Positions 52,460-64,000 of a stretch of DNA of 64,000 nucleotides are shown here, in pieces. The stretch spans positions 1 to 64,000 of the forward strand of contig NZ_JABKAU010000015.1 of NCBI RefSeq assembly GCF_013377885.1, in the 5' to 3' direction. The DNA comes from Hymenobacter lapidiphilus (GTDB lineage Bacteria; Bacteroidota; Bacteroidia; Cytophagales; Hymenobacteraceae). The notes below the pieces were generated by a model that saw only the letters and a list, made by a program, of their open reading frames with translations, was not told where the DNA came from and ran no database searches. Positions within the stretch are counted from its first letter, which is position 1. The number at the start of each line of letters is the position of its first letter. The position numbers were made by a program, and so were the translations under genes.

Positions 52460-53119
52460 CTACGCTACTCCCGAAGCCTCCGCGTCGCGGCGGGCTTGGG
52501 CGGCTTCTTGGGCGGCGCGCTCTTCCGCCTCGGCGGCCTCGAAATGCTCACCGTAGAAACGGTTCTGGAACAGTAGAATCAGGGCTACGCCCACGAAAAT
52601 AGCGGCATCGGCAATGTTGAAGATGGGCCAAAGTGAGAGGTGCGAACCACCGACCAGCGGCCAGGTAGAGGGCAGAATACCTTCGTAGATGTCCACGTAG
52701 AGCATATCAATAACCTGCCCGTGCAGCCAGGGCGTGGGCGCGCCGAAAGGGGCGTTGTTGTAGATAACACCGTAGAAAATGGAGTCAATCAGGTTGCCGA
52801 TGGCGCCGCCCAGAATCAGGGCGATGCAAATCATGAGGGCATTCGGCGCGTGCTGCTTCCAGAGGCGGTAAATATAGTAGCTGATGCCCGTTACAGCCAC
52901 CAGCCGGAACAGCGTGAGCAGCAGCTTGCCGTAGGGCTCGGGCAGCTCTACGCCGAAAGCCATGCCCGGATTGAGCGTGTAGTGCAGCTTAAACCAGTCG
53001 CCGAACACGGGGATTTCGCCGGCCATACCCATGGGCATATAGCGGTGTACGGCCCATTTCGAGAGCTGGTCGATGGCGATGACGAGCAGCGCCACGAGGT
53101 AGTATTTCCAGTACTTCAT
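52460..53119 (-). CDS. lspA: Lipoprotein signal peptidase (signal peptidase II)
   Basis: LspA removes the signal peptide of lipoproteins. The 219-residue protein has four membrane segments and the two catalytic aspartates in GNLIDSIFYGVI and FNIADAAIFVG. Residues 191-219 are a charged alanine-glutamate tail (EAAEAEERAAQEAAQ), an extension beyond the core. Many lipoproteins in this window, such as the DUF4270 protein and LptC, would be its substrates. It lies downstream of ileS by 263 bases. Confidence 0.95.
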   Translation of the reverse strand: MKYWKYYLVALLVIAIDQLSKWAVHRYMPMGMAGEIPVFGDWFKLHYTLNPGMAFGVELPEPYGKLLLTLFRLVAVTGISYYIYRLWKQHAPNALMICIALILGGAIGNLIDSIFYGVIYNNAPFGAPTPWLHGQVIDMLYVDIYEGILPSTWPLVGGSHLSLWPIFNIADAAIFVGVALILLFQNRFYGEHFEAAEAEERAAQEAAQARRDAEASGVA

Positions 53120-53342
53120 TCAGGAGAAGTGAGCGGTTAAAAGTGAGAAGTGAGACTTCGGTCTGACAGGCTGTCAGCGTTGTTGCCTCTCTCCTCTCGT
53201 AGCACAAAGGGACGAAGATTTTTAGACTTGGTCCCGTGGCCGTGAAGCCCGACTGATTGCCGGGCAGTATATGTTCTGGTGGTCGGTTTGTGCCCTTTTG
53301 AGCCGGATTTCGAGGCCTGCCCAACGCTTTGTGCGCCGGTGT

Positions 53343-53373
53343 GCCAACCGCCGGTTTAGCGCCGGCGGTTGGC
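53343..53373 (-). terminator. Hairpin after ileS
   Basis: GCCAACCGCCGG pairs with CCGGCGGTTGGC around seven bases, ten bases past the ileS stop on the minus strand. No strong T run follows, so termination is only likely. Confidence 0.5.
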
Positions 53374-53382
53374 GCTTCAGCC

Positions 53383-56784
<3,402 letters not shown>

Positions 56785-56800
56785 TTTATGTTGAGCTATT

Positions 56801-56825
56801 AGCTGACAGCTGTTAGCTGTCAGCT
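56801..56825. repeat. AGCT-rich inverted repeat upstream of ileS
   Basis: AGCTGACAGCT (56801-56811) and AGCTGTCAGCT (56815-56825) are perfect inverted copies with a GTT spacer, preceded by GAGCTATT and followed by TTTTTG. It begins 16 bases upstream of the ileS start. Similar blocks precede ribH and the last gene. Confidence 0.7.
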
Positions 56826-56863
56826 TTTTGACGTTCGTGTAGTTATTGAAGAAAAGCTAAGCG

Positions 56864-59296
56864 CTATCCGCTGCTTTTCGGTTTCATTTTCGCCAAATCC
56901 AGCTCCAGGTCGTCGTCCTCGGCGTGGTAGTTGTCGTCGTAGTGGCGGATGCTGGACTGGTCGATTTCCTCTTCCTTGGTGCCGTGCTCGAAGGTAACGA
57001 GCAGGCAGGGCAGCAGAATCAGGTTGGAGAAGTTGGTGATGAGCAAGCTGGCCGACATGAGCAAGCCTAGCGCCTTGGTGCCCCCGAACTCGGAGAAGGC
57101 AAACACCGAAAAGCCCAGAAACAGCACGATGCTGGTGTAAATCATGCTGGTGCCTGCCTCCGACAGCGTGGTGCTGATAGCGGCCCGCACTCGGCGGCCG
57201 TTGATGGCCATTTCCTGCCGAAACTTGGCCAGCAGGTGGATGGAGTTGTCGCCATCAATACCCAGCGCGATGCTGAAAATAAGAGCCGTGCTAGGCTTGA
57301 GCGGGATGCCGAAATAGCCCATAATGCCGCCCGTGAGCAGCAGGGTGAAGAAGTTGGGCAGCAGCGCGAAAAACACCGTCCGGAAGGAGCGGAACAGAAT
57401 CAGGACCACCAGGCCCACCAGGATAAAGGCGTGCAGCAGGCTGTTTTTGAGCGTTCCGATCAGGAACTCGTTGCCCTTGGTGAAGATGATGGTGGTGCCG
57501 GTGAGACGGGCGGTAAGGTCGGTGTCCTTGAAAATCTTGTCGATTTCGGGCCGAATCTGGTTGGTGAGCAGCGTGTCGAGGTTCTGCGAGCCGATGTCGG
57601 CAATTTTGAGCGAGATGCGGGCCTCGCGCATGGTACTATCGGTGAACGAACGGAGCAGCTTGCCGGTGAGGTTGCCCTCGGCCCCCGGCTGGCTTTGCGA
57701 GCGGGCCAGGTAACTGAAAATGTAGTTCTTCTCGGAGTTATCGGGCAGACGGTAGAAGTCGGGGCTGCCGTTATAAAAGGCCTGATTGGAGGCCTTGAGG
57801 GCCGTTACCACGCTCACCGGACTCGTGAGCACCGGGAGGGTGCGCAGGTAGTTTTCGAGCCGGTCGATGCGCTCCAGATTCTTGAGCTTCAGCAGGCCTT
57901 TTGCCTTGCCGGTGTCCACCACAATTTCCAGCGGCATCACCCCATTAAAGTGCTGCTCGAAGAACTTGAGGTCGGAATTCACCGACGAATCCTTGGGCAA
58001 ATCGTCGACCATATACGACACCGACTTCACCTTGCTCACCCCCACCGCAGCCAGTATGCCCAGCGCCAGCGTCGTGAGGTACACCGTGCGGCGGCGCTCC
58101 AGCACCAGGTAATCGAAAAACTCCAGCAGCTTGATGAGCGGCTTGGCCTCCAGGTGATCCAGCTGCTTGGGCGTGGGCGGCGGCAGAATGGTGAAGATGA
58201 TGGGCATCAGAATAAACGACACCAGAAAGGCGACGTAGATATTGATGGTGGCCACCAACCCGAACTGGAACAGAATAGCAATGTTGGTGAAGCAGAACAC
58301 CACGAAGCCAATGGCCGTGGTGGTGTTGTTCATCAGCGTAACGAGGCCGATTTTGCGCACCACCCGCGTCATGGCCAGCACCTGGTTGCCCGATTTGCGG
58401 TAGTCGTAGTGGTAGCGGCTGAGCAGGTAGGTACAGTTGGGGATGCCGATAACGATAATAATGCTCGGAATCAGGCCCGTGAGCAGGTTGATTTTGTAGC
58501 CCATCAGCACCATGCTCCCGATGCACCAGGTCACCACAATCAGCACAATCAGCAGCGGAAACACCACCGCCGACCAGGTCCGGAAAAACATGAACAGCGT
58601 CAGGGCCATCATCACGATGGTGAGGCCCACGAACAGCTTCATTTCCGACGCTACCTTGGTTGTCATGGTGGCCCGCACGTAGGGCAGGCCGGCGTAGTGC
58701 AGCCGAATCTGGGTGTCCTTCTCGAAGCGGTGGGCGTGGGCCAGAATTTCGGCCATTACGGCCTCGCGCCGGCTCGAATTGAGGTACTTGGGGTCGATGG
58801 TAAGAGCCAGCAGCGTGGCGCCGGTGGTGGGCGAAATCAGCTGGCCTTTATAAAACTGCTGCTCGTTCACCACCCGCATCAGCGAGTCGAGCTCGGCCTG
58901 TGAGCCGGGCGGCCCACGGAAGATGGGCATAGCCCGGAAAGTGCGGTTGACGGTGTCTTTTTCGAGCCGCGGCAGCCGCGTCACGCTCAGTACGCCGTTC
59001 ACGCCCTCCACCTTGCTCAACGTATCGGTGAGCAGCCGGAGCTGGTTGAACTTGCCCAGCTTGTACACCGAGCTGTCCTGCATACCCAGCACGAGCACGT
59101 TGCCGTCCTCGCCGAACTGACGCTTGAACTGCTGGAAGTACACCATGTCCGGGTCGTCGGGCGCTACTACCTGGGCGAAGTCGTAAGTCATTTCGACTTT
59201 TCGCGCCTCCCAGGCCATAAACACCGTAATGGCCGCCAGCAGCCCTACCAGCAGCCGGCGGTTCTTAATTACAAACAGGGCAAGATTCCGCCACAT
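56864..59296 (-). CDS. RND-superfamily (MMPL/SSD-type) exporter
   Basis: The 810-residue protein has two repeated sets of membrane segments, the pattern of RND-superfamily exporters of the MMPL/sterol-sensing type. The first segment is RLLVGLLAAITVFMAWEA; a cluster FVGLTIVMMALTLFMFFRT, IGSMVLMGYKINLLTGLIPS and IVIGIPNCTYLLSRYHYDY marks the first set and SALIFSIALGIDGDNSIHLL-like residues the second (TALIFSIALGIDGDNSIHLL). The loop residues GIDGDNS are the family signature for the proton path. Cargo is likely a lipid or hydrophobic molecule but is unknown. Confidence 0.88.
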   Translation of the reverse strand: MWRNLALFVIKNRRLLVGLLAAITVFMAWEARKVEMTYDFAQVVAPDDPDMVYFQQFKRQFGEDGNVLVLGMQDSSVYKLGKFNQLRLLTDTLSKVEGVNGVLSVTRLPRLEKDTVNRTFRAMPIFRGPPGSQAELDSLMRVVNEQQFYKGQLISPTTGATLLALTIDPKYLNSSRREAVMAEILAHAHRFEKDTQIRLHYAGLPYVRATMTTKVASEMKLFVGLTIVMMALTLFMFFRTWSAVVFPLLIVLIVVTWCIGSMVLMGYKINLLTGLIPSIIIVIGIPNCTYLLSRYHYDYRKSGNQVLAMTRVVRKIGLVTLMNNTTTAIGFVVFCFTNIAILFQFGLVATINIYVAFLVSFILMPIIFTILPPPTPKQLDHLEAKPLIKLLEFFDYLVLERRRTVYLTTLALGILAAVGVSKVKSVSYMVDDLPKDSSVNSDLKFFEQHFNGVMPLEIVVDTGKAKGLLKLKNLERIDRLENYLRTLPVLTSPVSVVTALKASNQAFYNGSPDFYRLPDNSEKNYIFSYLARSQSQPGAEGNLTGKLLRSFTDSTMREARISLKIADIGSQNLDTLLTNQIRPEIDKIFKDTDLTARLTGTTIIFTKGNEFLIGTLKNSLLHAFILVGLVVLILFRSFRTVFFALLPNFFTLLLTGGIMGYFGIPLKPSTALIFSIALGIDGDNSIHLLAKFRQEMAINGRRVRAAISTTLSEAGTSMIYTSIVLFLGFSVFAFSEFGGTKALGLLMSASLLITNFSNLILLPCLLVTFEHGTKEEEIDQSSIRHYDDNYHAEDDDLELDLAKMKPKSSG

Positions 59297-59313
59297 AGAC
59301 CGTTAAAATGCAG

Positions 59314-59321
59314 CAAAGGTA
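59314..59321 (-). promoter_or_regulatory. Candidate -7 box of the RND exporter
   Basis: On the minus strand this reads TACCTTTG, a full match to TAnnTTTG, 18 bases before the start codon. The short leader implies a very short 5' untranslated region. Confidence 0.45.
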
Positions 59322-59476
59322 CGCAACCCGGTTCAGGTAGCGGGACTGGATCAACCAGTAAGTGGCGGACGGACAGTTGCTTTGGTGAATAATTATTTCA
59401 GGAGAAACATTTTTTATTCGGAATATATGAAACATTTTGCGCAACCATTTCCGTAAACACACCTTTTTCAGATGGT

Positions 59477-59496
59477 TGCAATTACCTTCAATTGCA
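59477..59496. promoter_or_regulatory. Small inverted repeat upstream of the STAS-like gene
   Basis: TGCAATT and AATTGCA are 7-base arms around six bases, about 36 bases before the gene start, in an AT-rich divergent region shared with the RND exporter. An operator is possible. Confidence 0.25.
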
Positions 59497-59531
59497 CTAT
59501 CGGAATATTGTCTTGTTATTTTCAAATCAAC

Positions 59532-59930
59532 ATGGTATTGTACCATTCACCCGATACATCGCTCACTTTCGATTCTGATTCGGCCACCTTGCTGCTGAGC
59601 TACACGGCCACCGGACTGTCGGTTTCATTTGGCCAGGCCTACCAGCTGGCGCTAGAGGAAATGCTGGCCCAGAACATTGGCAGGCTGCTACTCGACCTCA
59701 AACGCAACGCCCCCCCCACCGACGACCTAGAGGAACTGCTGGCCCCGCTCGGCGAAGCAGTAGCCCGACAGCCCGACCAATCCCTGTTTATTGCCGCCCT
59801 CGTTTCAGAAGGCCAGTACCAGTACCAAATTGGCAATTCGCTGGCTTCCTCCTCGCTGCCGCCGGCCCAAGTCGAGTTCAACTACTTCACCTGTCGCCAC
59901 GATGCCACCCAGTGGCTGAGCGAGAACTAA
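59532..59930 (+). CDS. STAS-like protein, unknown
   Basis: The 132-residue protein starts MVLYHSPDTSLTFDSDSATL and shows a hydrophobic strand, then helical parts with LLLDLKRNAPPTDDLEELL and a strand FIAALVS. The pattern of strand and helix with LLLDLKRN at the end of a strand recalls STAS/SpoIIAA-fold proteins, but a phosphorylatable Ser cannot be placed with confidence. The earlier start would add 20 unsupported residues. It is divergent from the RND exporter gene. Confidence 0.55.
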   Translation: MVLYHSPDTSLTFDSDSATLLLSYTATGLSVSFGQAYQLALEEMLAQNIGRLLLDLKRNAPPTDDLEELLAPLGEAVARQPDQSLFIAALVSEGQYQYQIGNSLASSSLPPAQVEFNYFTCRHDATQWLSEN

Positions 59931-59949
59931 GCAGGCCCCAACCAAACGC

Positions 59950-59986
59950 AAAGCCCCTGACGCCGCACGGACGTCAGGGGCTTTTT
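59950..59986. terminator. Bidirectional terminator
   Basis: AAAGCCCCTGACG pairs with CGTCAGGGGCTTT around nine bases, between the STAS-like gene and the convergent glyS gene. Confidence 0.85.
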
Positions 59987-60047
59987 GCTTTACTGAGCTT
60001 TTATTTTCGGGAAAGGCAGCCAGATTTAGCTCTGGCTGCCTTCCTGT

Positions 60048-61571
60048 TTACAGCTGCTCGAATATGCGCGAGAAGCTCACGGCCTCGCCGATGTAGCCGC
60101 GCAACTCCGAGATGGGCATGCGGGTCTGCTCGCGCGAGTCGCGGTGGCGTACCGTTACGGTGTCGTCTTCCAGCGTCTGGCCATCCACCACGATGCAAAA
60201 GGGCGTGCCGATGAGGTCCTGGCGGGTGTAGCGCTTACCAATGGCGTCACGCTCCTCCATAATCACCCGAAAATCGTGGCGCAGACTGTTGAAAATTTCA
60301 GTGGCCTTTTCGGGCATGCCGTCCTTTTTCACGAGTGGGAAAATGGCGGCTTTGATTGGCGCCACGGCCGGGTGCAGCTTCAGTAGCGTACGGGTTTTAG
60401 TTTGCTGCTGCTCGCCTTCGCCCTCGGTAATGGTTTCTTCCTGGTAGGCTTGGCAGAGCGTGGCCAGGAACAGCCGGTCGGCGCCGGCCGAGGTTTCCAC
60501 CACGAAGGGCACGTAGTTGCCGTAGGCCTTGCCGGTTTCGGGGTCGATGTCGGCATCGAAGTACTGCTGCTTCTTCTTGCTCAGCGCTTGGTGCTGGGTC
60601 AGGTCGAAGTCGCCGCGCGAGTGGATGCCCTCGATTTCCTTGAAGCCGAAGGGGAATTCATACTCGATATCGACGGCGGCCTTCGCGTAGTGGGCCAGCT
60701 TTTCGTGGTCGTGGAAGCGGAGCTTTTCGGCCGGCAGGCCCATCACCTCGTGCCAGCGGCGGCGCATGGTTTTCCAGTGCGCGTACCACTCGCCTTCGGT
60801 GCCGGGGCGCACGAAGAATTGCAGCTCCATCTGCTCGAACTCCCGCATCCGGAAGATGAACTGCCGGGCTACAATCTCGTTGCGGAAGGCCTTGCCGATC
60901 TGGGCAATGCCGAACGGCACCTTCTGGCGGGCCGACTTCTGCACGTTCAGGAAGTTGACGAAGATGCCCTGGGCCGTTTCGGGGCGCAGGTAAATCTGGC
61001 TCGAATCTTCGGCCACCGCGCCCACCTGGGTCGAGAACATGAGGTTGAACTGGCGCACCTCGGTCCAGTTGCCGGTTTTGCTGACGGGGCACAGAATCTG
61101 CTCGTCAATAATGAGCTGCTTGACGCCGGCCAGGTCTTCGGCCGTCAGCAGGCGGCCCATTTCGGCCAGCAGGGTTTCGGCGCGGGCTATTTCGCCGTTT
61201 TTCTCGTGCTCGGCCGCTTTGTCTTCGAGCAGCACGTCGGCGCGGTAGCGCTTCTTGCTGTCGAGGTTGTCAATCATGGGGTCCGAGAAGCCATCAACGT
61301 GGCCTGAGGCTTTCCAGGTGAGCGGGTGCATGAAAATGGCCGCATCGAGGCCCACCACGTTCTGGTGCAGCTGGGTCATGGCTTTCCACCAGAGCTGCTT
61401 GAGGTTGTTTTTGAGCTCCACGCCGTTGGGGCCGTAGTCGTACACGGCGGCCAGGCCGTCATAAATTTCCGACGACTGAAATACGAAGCCGTACTCCTTG
61501 GCGTGCGACACGATGTTGGCCAGCGTGCCTTCGGTAGTGGCCGCGGCGGCGGGTTTGGGGGCGTTGCTCAT
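60048..61571 (-). CDS. glyS: Glycine-tRNA ligase (single-chain type)
   Basis: This enzyme charges tRNA-Gly. The 507-residue class II synthetase begins MSNAPKPAAAATTEGTLANI and shows EIYDGLAAVYDYGPNG, motif 2 KAFRNEIVARQFIFRMREFE, GDFDLTQHQALSKK and the motif-3 region with ETSAGADRLFLATL. It is the homodimeric form related to eukaryotic enzymes, not the alpha-beta type of E. coli. The upstream extension of 37 residues possible in the same frame lacks family character and was left out. The start lies 270 bases from the divergent phosphate transporter. Confidence 0.95.
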   Translation of the reverse strand: MSNAPKPAAAATTEGTLANIVSHAKEYGFVFQSSEIYDGLAAVYDYGPNGVELKNNLKQLWWKAMTQLHQNVVGLDAAIFMHPLTWKASGHVDGFSDPMIDNLDSKKRYRADVLLEDKAAEHEKNGEIARAETLLAEMGRLLTAEDLAGVKQLIIDEQILCPVSKTGNWTEVRQFNLMFSTQVGAVAEDSSQIYLRPETAQGIFVNFLNVQKSARQKVPFGIAQIGKAFRNEIVARQFIFRMREFEQMELQFFVRPGTEGEWYAHWKTMRRRWHEVMGLPAEKLRFHDHEKLAHYAKAAVDIEYEFPFGFKEIEGIHSRGDFDLTQHQALSKKKQQYFDADIDPETGKAYGNYVPFVVETSAGADRLFLATLCQAYQEETITEGEGEQQQTKTRTLLKLHPAVAPIKAAIFPLVKKDGMPEKATEIFNSLRHDFRVIMEERDAIGKRYTRQDLIGTPFCIVVDGQTLEDDTVTVRHRDSREQTRMPISELRGYIGEAVSFSRIFEQL

Positions 61572-61625
61572 GGCAGATGCGGGGTTGAGAGGAGAGTCGT
61601 TTCGGGCAAAGCGCGTGACGACAGA

Positions 61626-61633
61626 CAAAAGTA
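61626..61633 (-). promoter_or_regulatory. Candidate -7 box of glyS
   Basis: On the minus strand this reads TACTTTTG, matching TAnnTTTG, 55 bases before the glyS start codon. The TTG element is not at the ideal distance. Confidence 0.45.
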
Positions 61634-61773
61634 GCCAAAGCCTCGCCCGCAACCGCACCCTGGTGCAAAACGGCTCTGCCAACGGTCAGAAGGCATGTTT
61701 CAGCCGTGGCTGGCAATCCTGCGTTTAGCACTCCAGCCAGCCAATGGGCCGGACCAGTAACAATTTCATAATC

Positions 61774-61803
61774 TTGCCCTGCCTTAGGTGCGAAGTACCT
61801 TTG
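61774..61803 (+). promoter_or_regulatory. Promoter of the phosphate transporter
   Basis: TTG (61774-61776), 19 bases, then TACCTTTG (61796-61803) is an exact fit to the Bacteroidota sigma-factor pattern TTG-N19-TAnnTTTG, 39 bases before the start codon. It is the best promoter match I found in the window. Confidence 0.7.
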
Positions 61804-61841
61804 AGCCTGTTTTTCCCTATTTCTCACCCAACTACTCCCTT

Positions 61842-63248
61842 ATGTTCGGCTTAGAGCCTCATGTGCTGCTGCTACTGGCTGCATGCCTAATAGCAGCCTG
61901 CGCCTTCGAATTCGTGAATGGCTTCCACGACACGGCCAACGCCGTGGCCACGGTCATCTACACGAATGCCCTGCGCCCCTGGGTGGCCGTTATCTGGTCG
62001 GCATTCTGGAACTTCATCGGCGTACTCACCGGCGGCGTGGCCGTGGCCATGGGCATTGTGTATCTGCTGCCCGTTGAAAGCCTCGTAGATGGCAACGTGT
62101 ACCACGGCATTGCCATGGTGGGTGCGCTCATCATCGGGGCCATTATCTGGAACATCGGCACTTGGTACTACGGCCTGCCCTCGTCGTCGTCGCACGCGCT
62201 TATCGGCTCCATTCTGGGTGTGGGTATTGCCTACAGCTTTCTGCCCGGCGTAACCAATTCGGGTGTGAACTGGGGTAAAGCCGGCGAAACCGGTATAGCC
62301 CTTCTCCTTGGCCCAGCCTTCGGTTTCACGCTCACCATTCTGCTCATGTTCCTGCTTCGGCGGACGATTAACAATAAATCCATCTTTAAAGAGCCGCATA
62401 AGCACAAGCCACCACCGCTCTGGATCCGGCTGATTCTGGTAGTTACCTGTACGCTGGTGAGCTACTTCCACGGCTCGAACGATGGCCAGAAGGGCGTAGG
62501 CCTGATTATGCTCATCCTCATCGGCATCGTACCCACCTATTTCGCCCTCGACCACACCAAAAACCCGCTCGATATGCGCGATTCGCTGGTACGGGTAGAG
62601 CAGGTGATGAGCCGCGTAAACGTACCTGAGCTAAGCCAGGCCGAACAGAAAACGGTGACCGAAATCAGGGTGCAGACCAATGCCCTTGACCGTATTTTCG
62701 AAGGCAAGACCAAGGTCGAGCAGATTCCGCAGTCCGACCGTTTTGAAATCCGCAAGGCCATTCTGTTGCTTTCCAACCGCGCCAAGCTCATCCAGGACAG
62801 CGACAAAGTACGCTTGAGCACCCGCGACCGACAGACGCTTGATGACGGGTTGAAAGGCCTCAAGTCGTTTACCGATTACGCCCCGACCTGGGTATTCATC
62901 ATCGTGTCGCTGTCGTTGGGCGTGGGCACGATGGTAGGCTGGCAGCGCATCGTGAAAACCATTGGCGAGCGTATCGGCAAGGAGCACCTTAGCTACGCAC
63001 AAGGCGCTTCCTCCGAGCTGGTAGCCGCCTCCATGATTGGCATCAGCTCGGCGCTGGGTTTTGCGGCTTCTACTACCCACGTGCTCACCTCGTCGATTGC
63101 GGGTAGCATGGTGGCCAGCCGGGGCGTGAAGAACGTGAACCCTGTAATGGTGCGCAACATTGCCCTGGCCTGGGTGCTCACGCTGCCCGTAACCATGACG
63201 CTCTCGGGCCTGCTGTTTCTGCTATTTCGCGCCATTATGCCGAGCTAA
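61842..63248 (+). CDS. Inorganic phosphate transporter (PiT family)
   Basis: The 468-residue protein matches the PiT family, low-affinity phosphate transporters that move metal-phosphate or phosphate with protons. The two signature repeats are FVNGFHDTANAVATVI near the N terminus and SYFHGSNDGQKGVGLI in the middle; a large cytoplasmic loop (VEQVMSRVNVPELSQAEQK) separates the two halves. About ten membrane segments are visible. The start at MFGLEPHVLLLL fits the promoter spacing. The N-terminal extension upstream has no family character. Confidence 0.93.
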   Translation: MFGLEPHVLLLLAACLIAACAFEFVNGFHDTANAVATVIYTNALRPWVAVIWSAFWNFIGVLTGGVAVAMGIVYLLPVESLVDGNVYHGIAMVGALIIGAIIWNIGTWYYGLPSSSSHALIGSILGVGIAYSFLPGVTNSGVNWGKAGETGIALLLGPAFGFTLTILLMFLLRRTINNKSIFKEPHKHKPPPLWIRLILVVTCTLVSYFHGSNDGQKGVGLIMLILIGIVPTYFALDHTKNPLDMRDSLVRVEQVMSRVNVPELSQAEQKTVTEIRVQTNALDRIFEGKTKVEQIPQSDRFEIRKAILLLSNRAKLIQDSDKVRLSTRDRQTLDDGLKGLKSFTDYAPTWVFIIVSLSLGVGTMVGWQRIVKTIGERIGKEHLSYAQGASSELVAASMIGISSALGFAASTTHVLTSSIAGSMVASRGVKNVNPVMVRNIALAWVLTLPVTMTLSGLLFLLFRAIMPS

Positions 63249-63276
63249 TTTACTTAGTAGTATCCTGGAATAAGAT

Positions 63277-63310
63277 AAAAAGCCGCTCCGAATTTCGGAG
63301 CGGCTTTTTT
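63277..63310 (+). terminator. Terminator of the phosphate transporter
   Basis: AAAAAGCCGCTCCGAAATT-type stem (AAAAGCCGCTCCGAA against TTCGGAGCGGCTTTT) with a final T run, starting 29 bases after the stop. Confidence 0.88.
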
Positions 63311-63401
63311 GCTGAATAGCTGTTTTTCAGCCTAGTGTCAGAATGGGGCAACTGTCCCAAAACTGTTTACTAAAGCGGTGAAAATACGGTAAATGAAGAA
63401 G

Positions 63402-63444
63402 TTATCAACTTATCAACAGCTAAAAACCTAATTTTTGTGGATAA
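63402..63444. promoter_or_regulatory. Cluster of three DnaA-box-like 9-mers (candidate origin element)
   Basis: TTATCAACT at 63402-63410, TTATCAACA at 63410-63418 and TGTGGATAA (the reverse complement of TTATCCACA) at 63436-63444 lie within 43 bases, in an AT-rich intergenic stretch between the phosphate transporter terminator and the acidic hypothetical gene. The third is a perfect consensus DnaA box; the others are one or two bases off. A replication origin core or a DnaA-titration site are both possible. Confidence 0.55.
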
Positions 63445-63451
63445 CTGCGGC

Positions 63452-63934
63452 TTAAGAGGGCCACTGCACCTCTAAATCCTCATCGATGAAGACGCCGAAG
63501 TTGACGAACTGCATCTCCTCATCTTCGAAATACATGTCAATCATTTCCTTTTCGTAGGAAATACGCATCTCCCCGGTGTCCATTTTCTCAATTTCGCTGT
63601 GCTCGTGGCCGTGGCGCTGCATCAGCTCCTGAATCTGCTCGGGGGTGCGGCCATGAATGGCTTCCCCGTAGAGGCGGATACCGGGGTGGTCGGTTTCGAT
63701 GCAGCTCAGGCGGTAGTCGTCTTCGCGGTCGAAGTAAAGCGAGTAGCCTTCGTCGAGGTAGTTCCAGGCCTGGTGCTCGAACTCGTCGTCATCTTCCGAC
63801 TCTTCAATCTCCTCGGGCTCGCCCATCAGCGAGCGAACCTCGTCCTGGGAAGCGCCGAACTTGAGCGGGCCCATGCCGATGCCGAGGCGGATTTCATGTT
63901 CGTCGGTGCTGGATGGTTGGGCGGGGGTTTGCAT
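63452..63934 (-). CDS. Acidic protein, unknown
   Basis: The 160-residue protein is strongly acidic, with EESEDDDEFEHQ around residue 46. The pattern GIGMGPLKFGASQDEVRSLM near residue 18 recalls the SmpA/OmlA-type start of small regulators, where the first strand and helix carry substrate-gating residues, but the rest has no clear match. No signal peptide is present, so it is cytoplasmic. AGCT-type repeats precede its start. I assign no function. Confidence 0.6.
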   Translation of the reverse strand: MQTPAQPSSTDEHEIRLGIGMGPLKFGASQDEVRSLMGEPEEIEESEDDDEFEHQAWNYLDEGYSLYFDREDDYRLSCIETDHPGIRLYGEAIHGRTPEQIQELMQRHGHEHSEIEKMDTGEMRISYEKEMIDMYFEDEEMQFVNFGVFIDEDLEVQWPS

Positions 63935-63966
63935 GGTATCTAGGGAAAAGGGGGGTGAAAGTTTTT

Positions 63967-63992
63967 GGCTGTTGGCTGGTAGCTGTTCGCTT
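63967..63992. repeat. AGCT/GGCT-type short repeat upstream of the last gene
   Basis: GGCTGTTGGCTGGTAGCTGT is a near-tandem repeat about 35-60 bases upstream of the acidic protein start. It resembles the blocks before ribH and ileS and may be cut by the window edge. Confidence 0.5.
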
Positions 63993-64000
63993 TTGGTCTG

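Noticed and set aside
57236..58903. 555-residue open frame opposite the RND exporter
   Set aside because: Histidine and glutamine-rich shadow of an RND gene, with no domain.

Overview
This 64 kb window is chromosomal DNA from a high-GC member of the Bacteroidota, most likely a Hymenobacter-type organism (Cytophagales). The evidence is family content rather than any search: a DUF4270 lipoprotein next to a truncated glycogen-synthase-like protein and glmS, a TraR/DksA-type protein that has lost its zinc cysteines, a long IleS2-like isoleucyl-tRNA synthetase, a bacterial GH3 protein, heptose-LPS genes, and several start-proximal TAnnTTTG boxes, the -7 element typical of Bacteroidota. I count 56 protein genes, 38 on the minus strand and 18 on the plus strand. 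I found no rRNA, tRNA, CRISPR array, transposase, integrase or prophage gene.

Layout. 0-6.3 kb: an AraC-type regulator, an acyl-CoA dehydrogenase, a zinc membrane protease, then a minus-strand group running panC, panD, a YbhN-type membrane protein and rfaE2. 6.4-12.3 kb, plus strand: the glycogen-synthase-like protein, the DUF4270 lipoprotein, glmS and a DUF6056-like membrane protein. 12.3-17.5 kb: a degenerate 3-hydroxyacyl-CoA dehydrogenase, a Rid protein, a small membrane protein overlapping a pentapeptide-repeat protein, gltX and an AIM24 protein. 17.5-24 kb: small secreted or lipid-anchored proteins, GH3, lptB, an M61 peptidase and a DoxX-like protein. 24-33.3 kb: recJ, a TPR protein, and an envelope-biogenesis group (coaX, outer-membrane protein, lptC, a small membrane protein, ppiD-like). 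33.5-40.7 kb: a pseudouridine synthase with a huge disordered head, a DksA-like protein, ribH, a TPR protein, pdhA, and divergent recF and a DciA-like gene. 41-47 kb: thioesterase, an HTH regulator, a glycerophosphodiesterase, small membrane proteins, a rhomboid protease, a polyprenyl synthase and a TonB-C protein. 47-64 kb: rnr, a fused dipeptide-type ABC ATPase, lspA, ileS, an RND exporter, glyS, a phosphate transporter and an acidic hypothetical protein.

Genes that fit together include pantothenate/CoA supply (panC, panD, coaX), LPS and envelope construction (rfaE2, lptB, lptC, ppiD-like, outer-membrane protein, lspA, glmS), translation (gltX, ileS, glyS, pseudouridine synthase, rnr) and DNA maintenance (recJ, recF, DciA-like).

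The most interesting signals lie outside the genes. Ten imperfect palindromes of about 80-120 bp form a modular REP/BIME-like family, and seven of them end just after a stop codon. A 74 bp palindrome with no spacer sits at the end of recJ. Two parS-like 16-mers (41.9 and 51.3 kb) and a tight cluster of three DnaA-box-like 9-mers (63.4 kb), together with the strand bias, suggest the window is near the replication origin. No complete new defence or biosynthetic system is evident.
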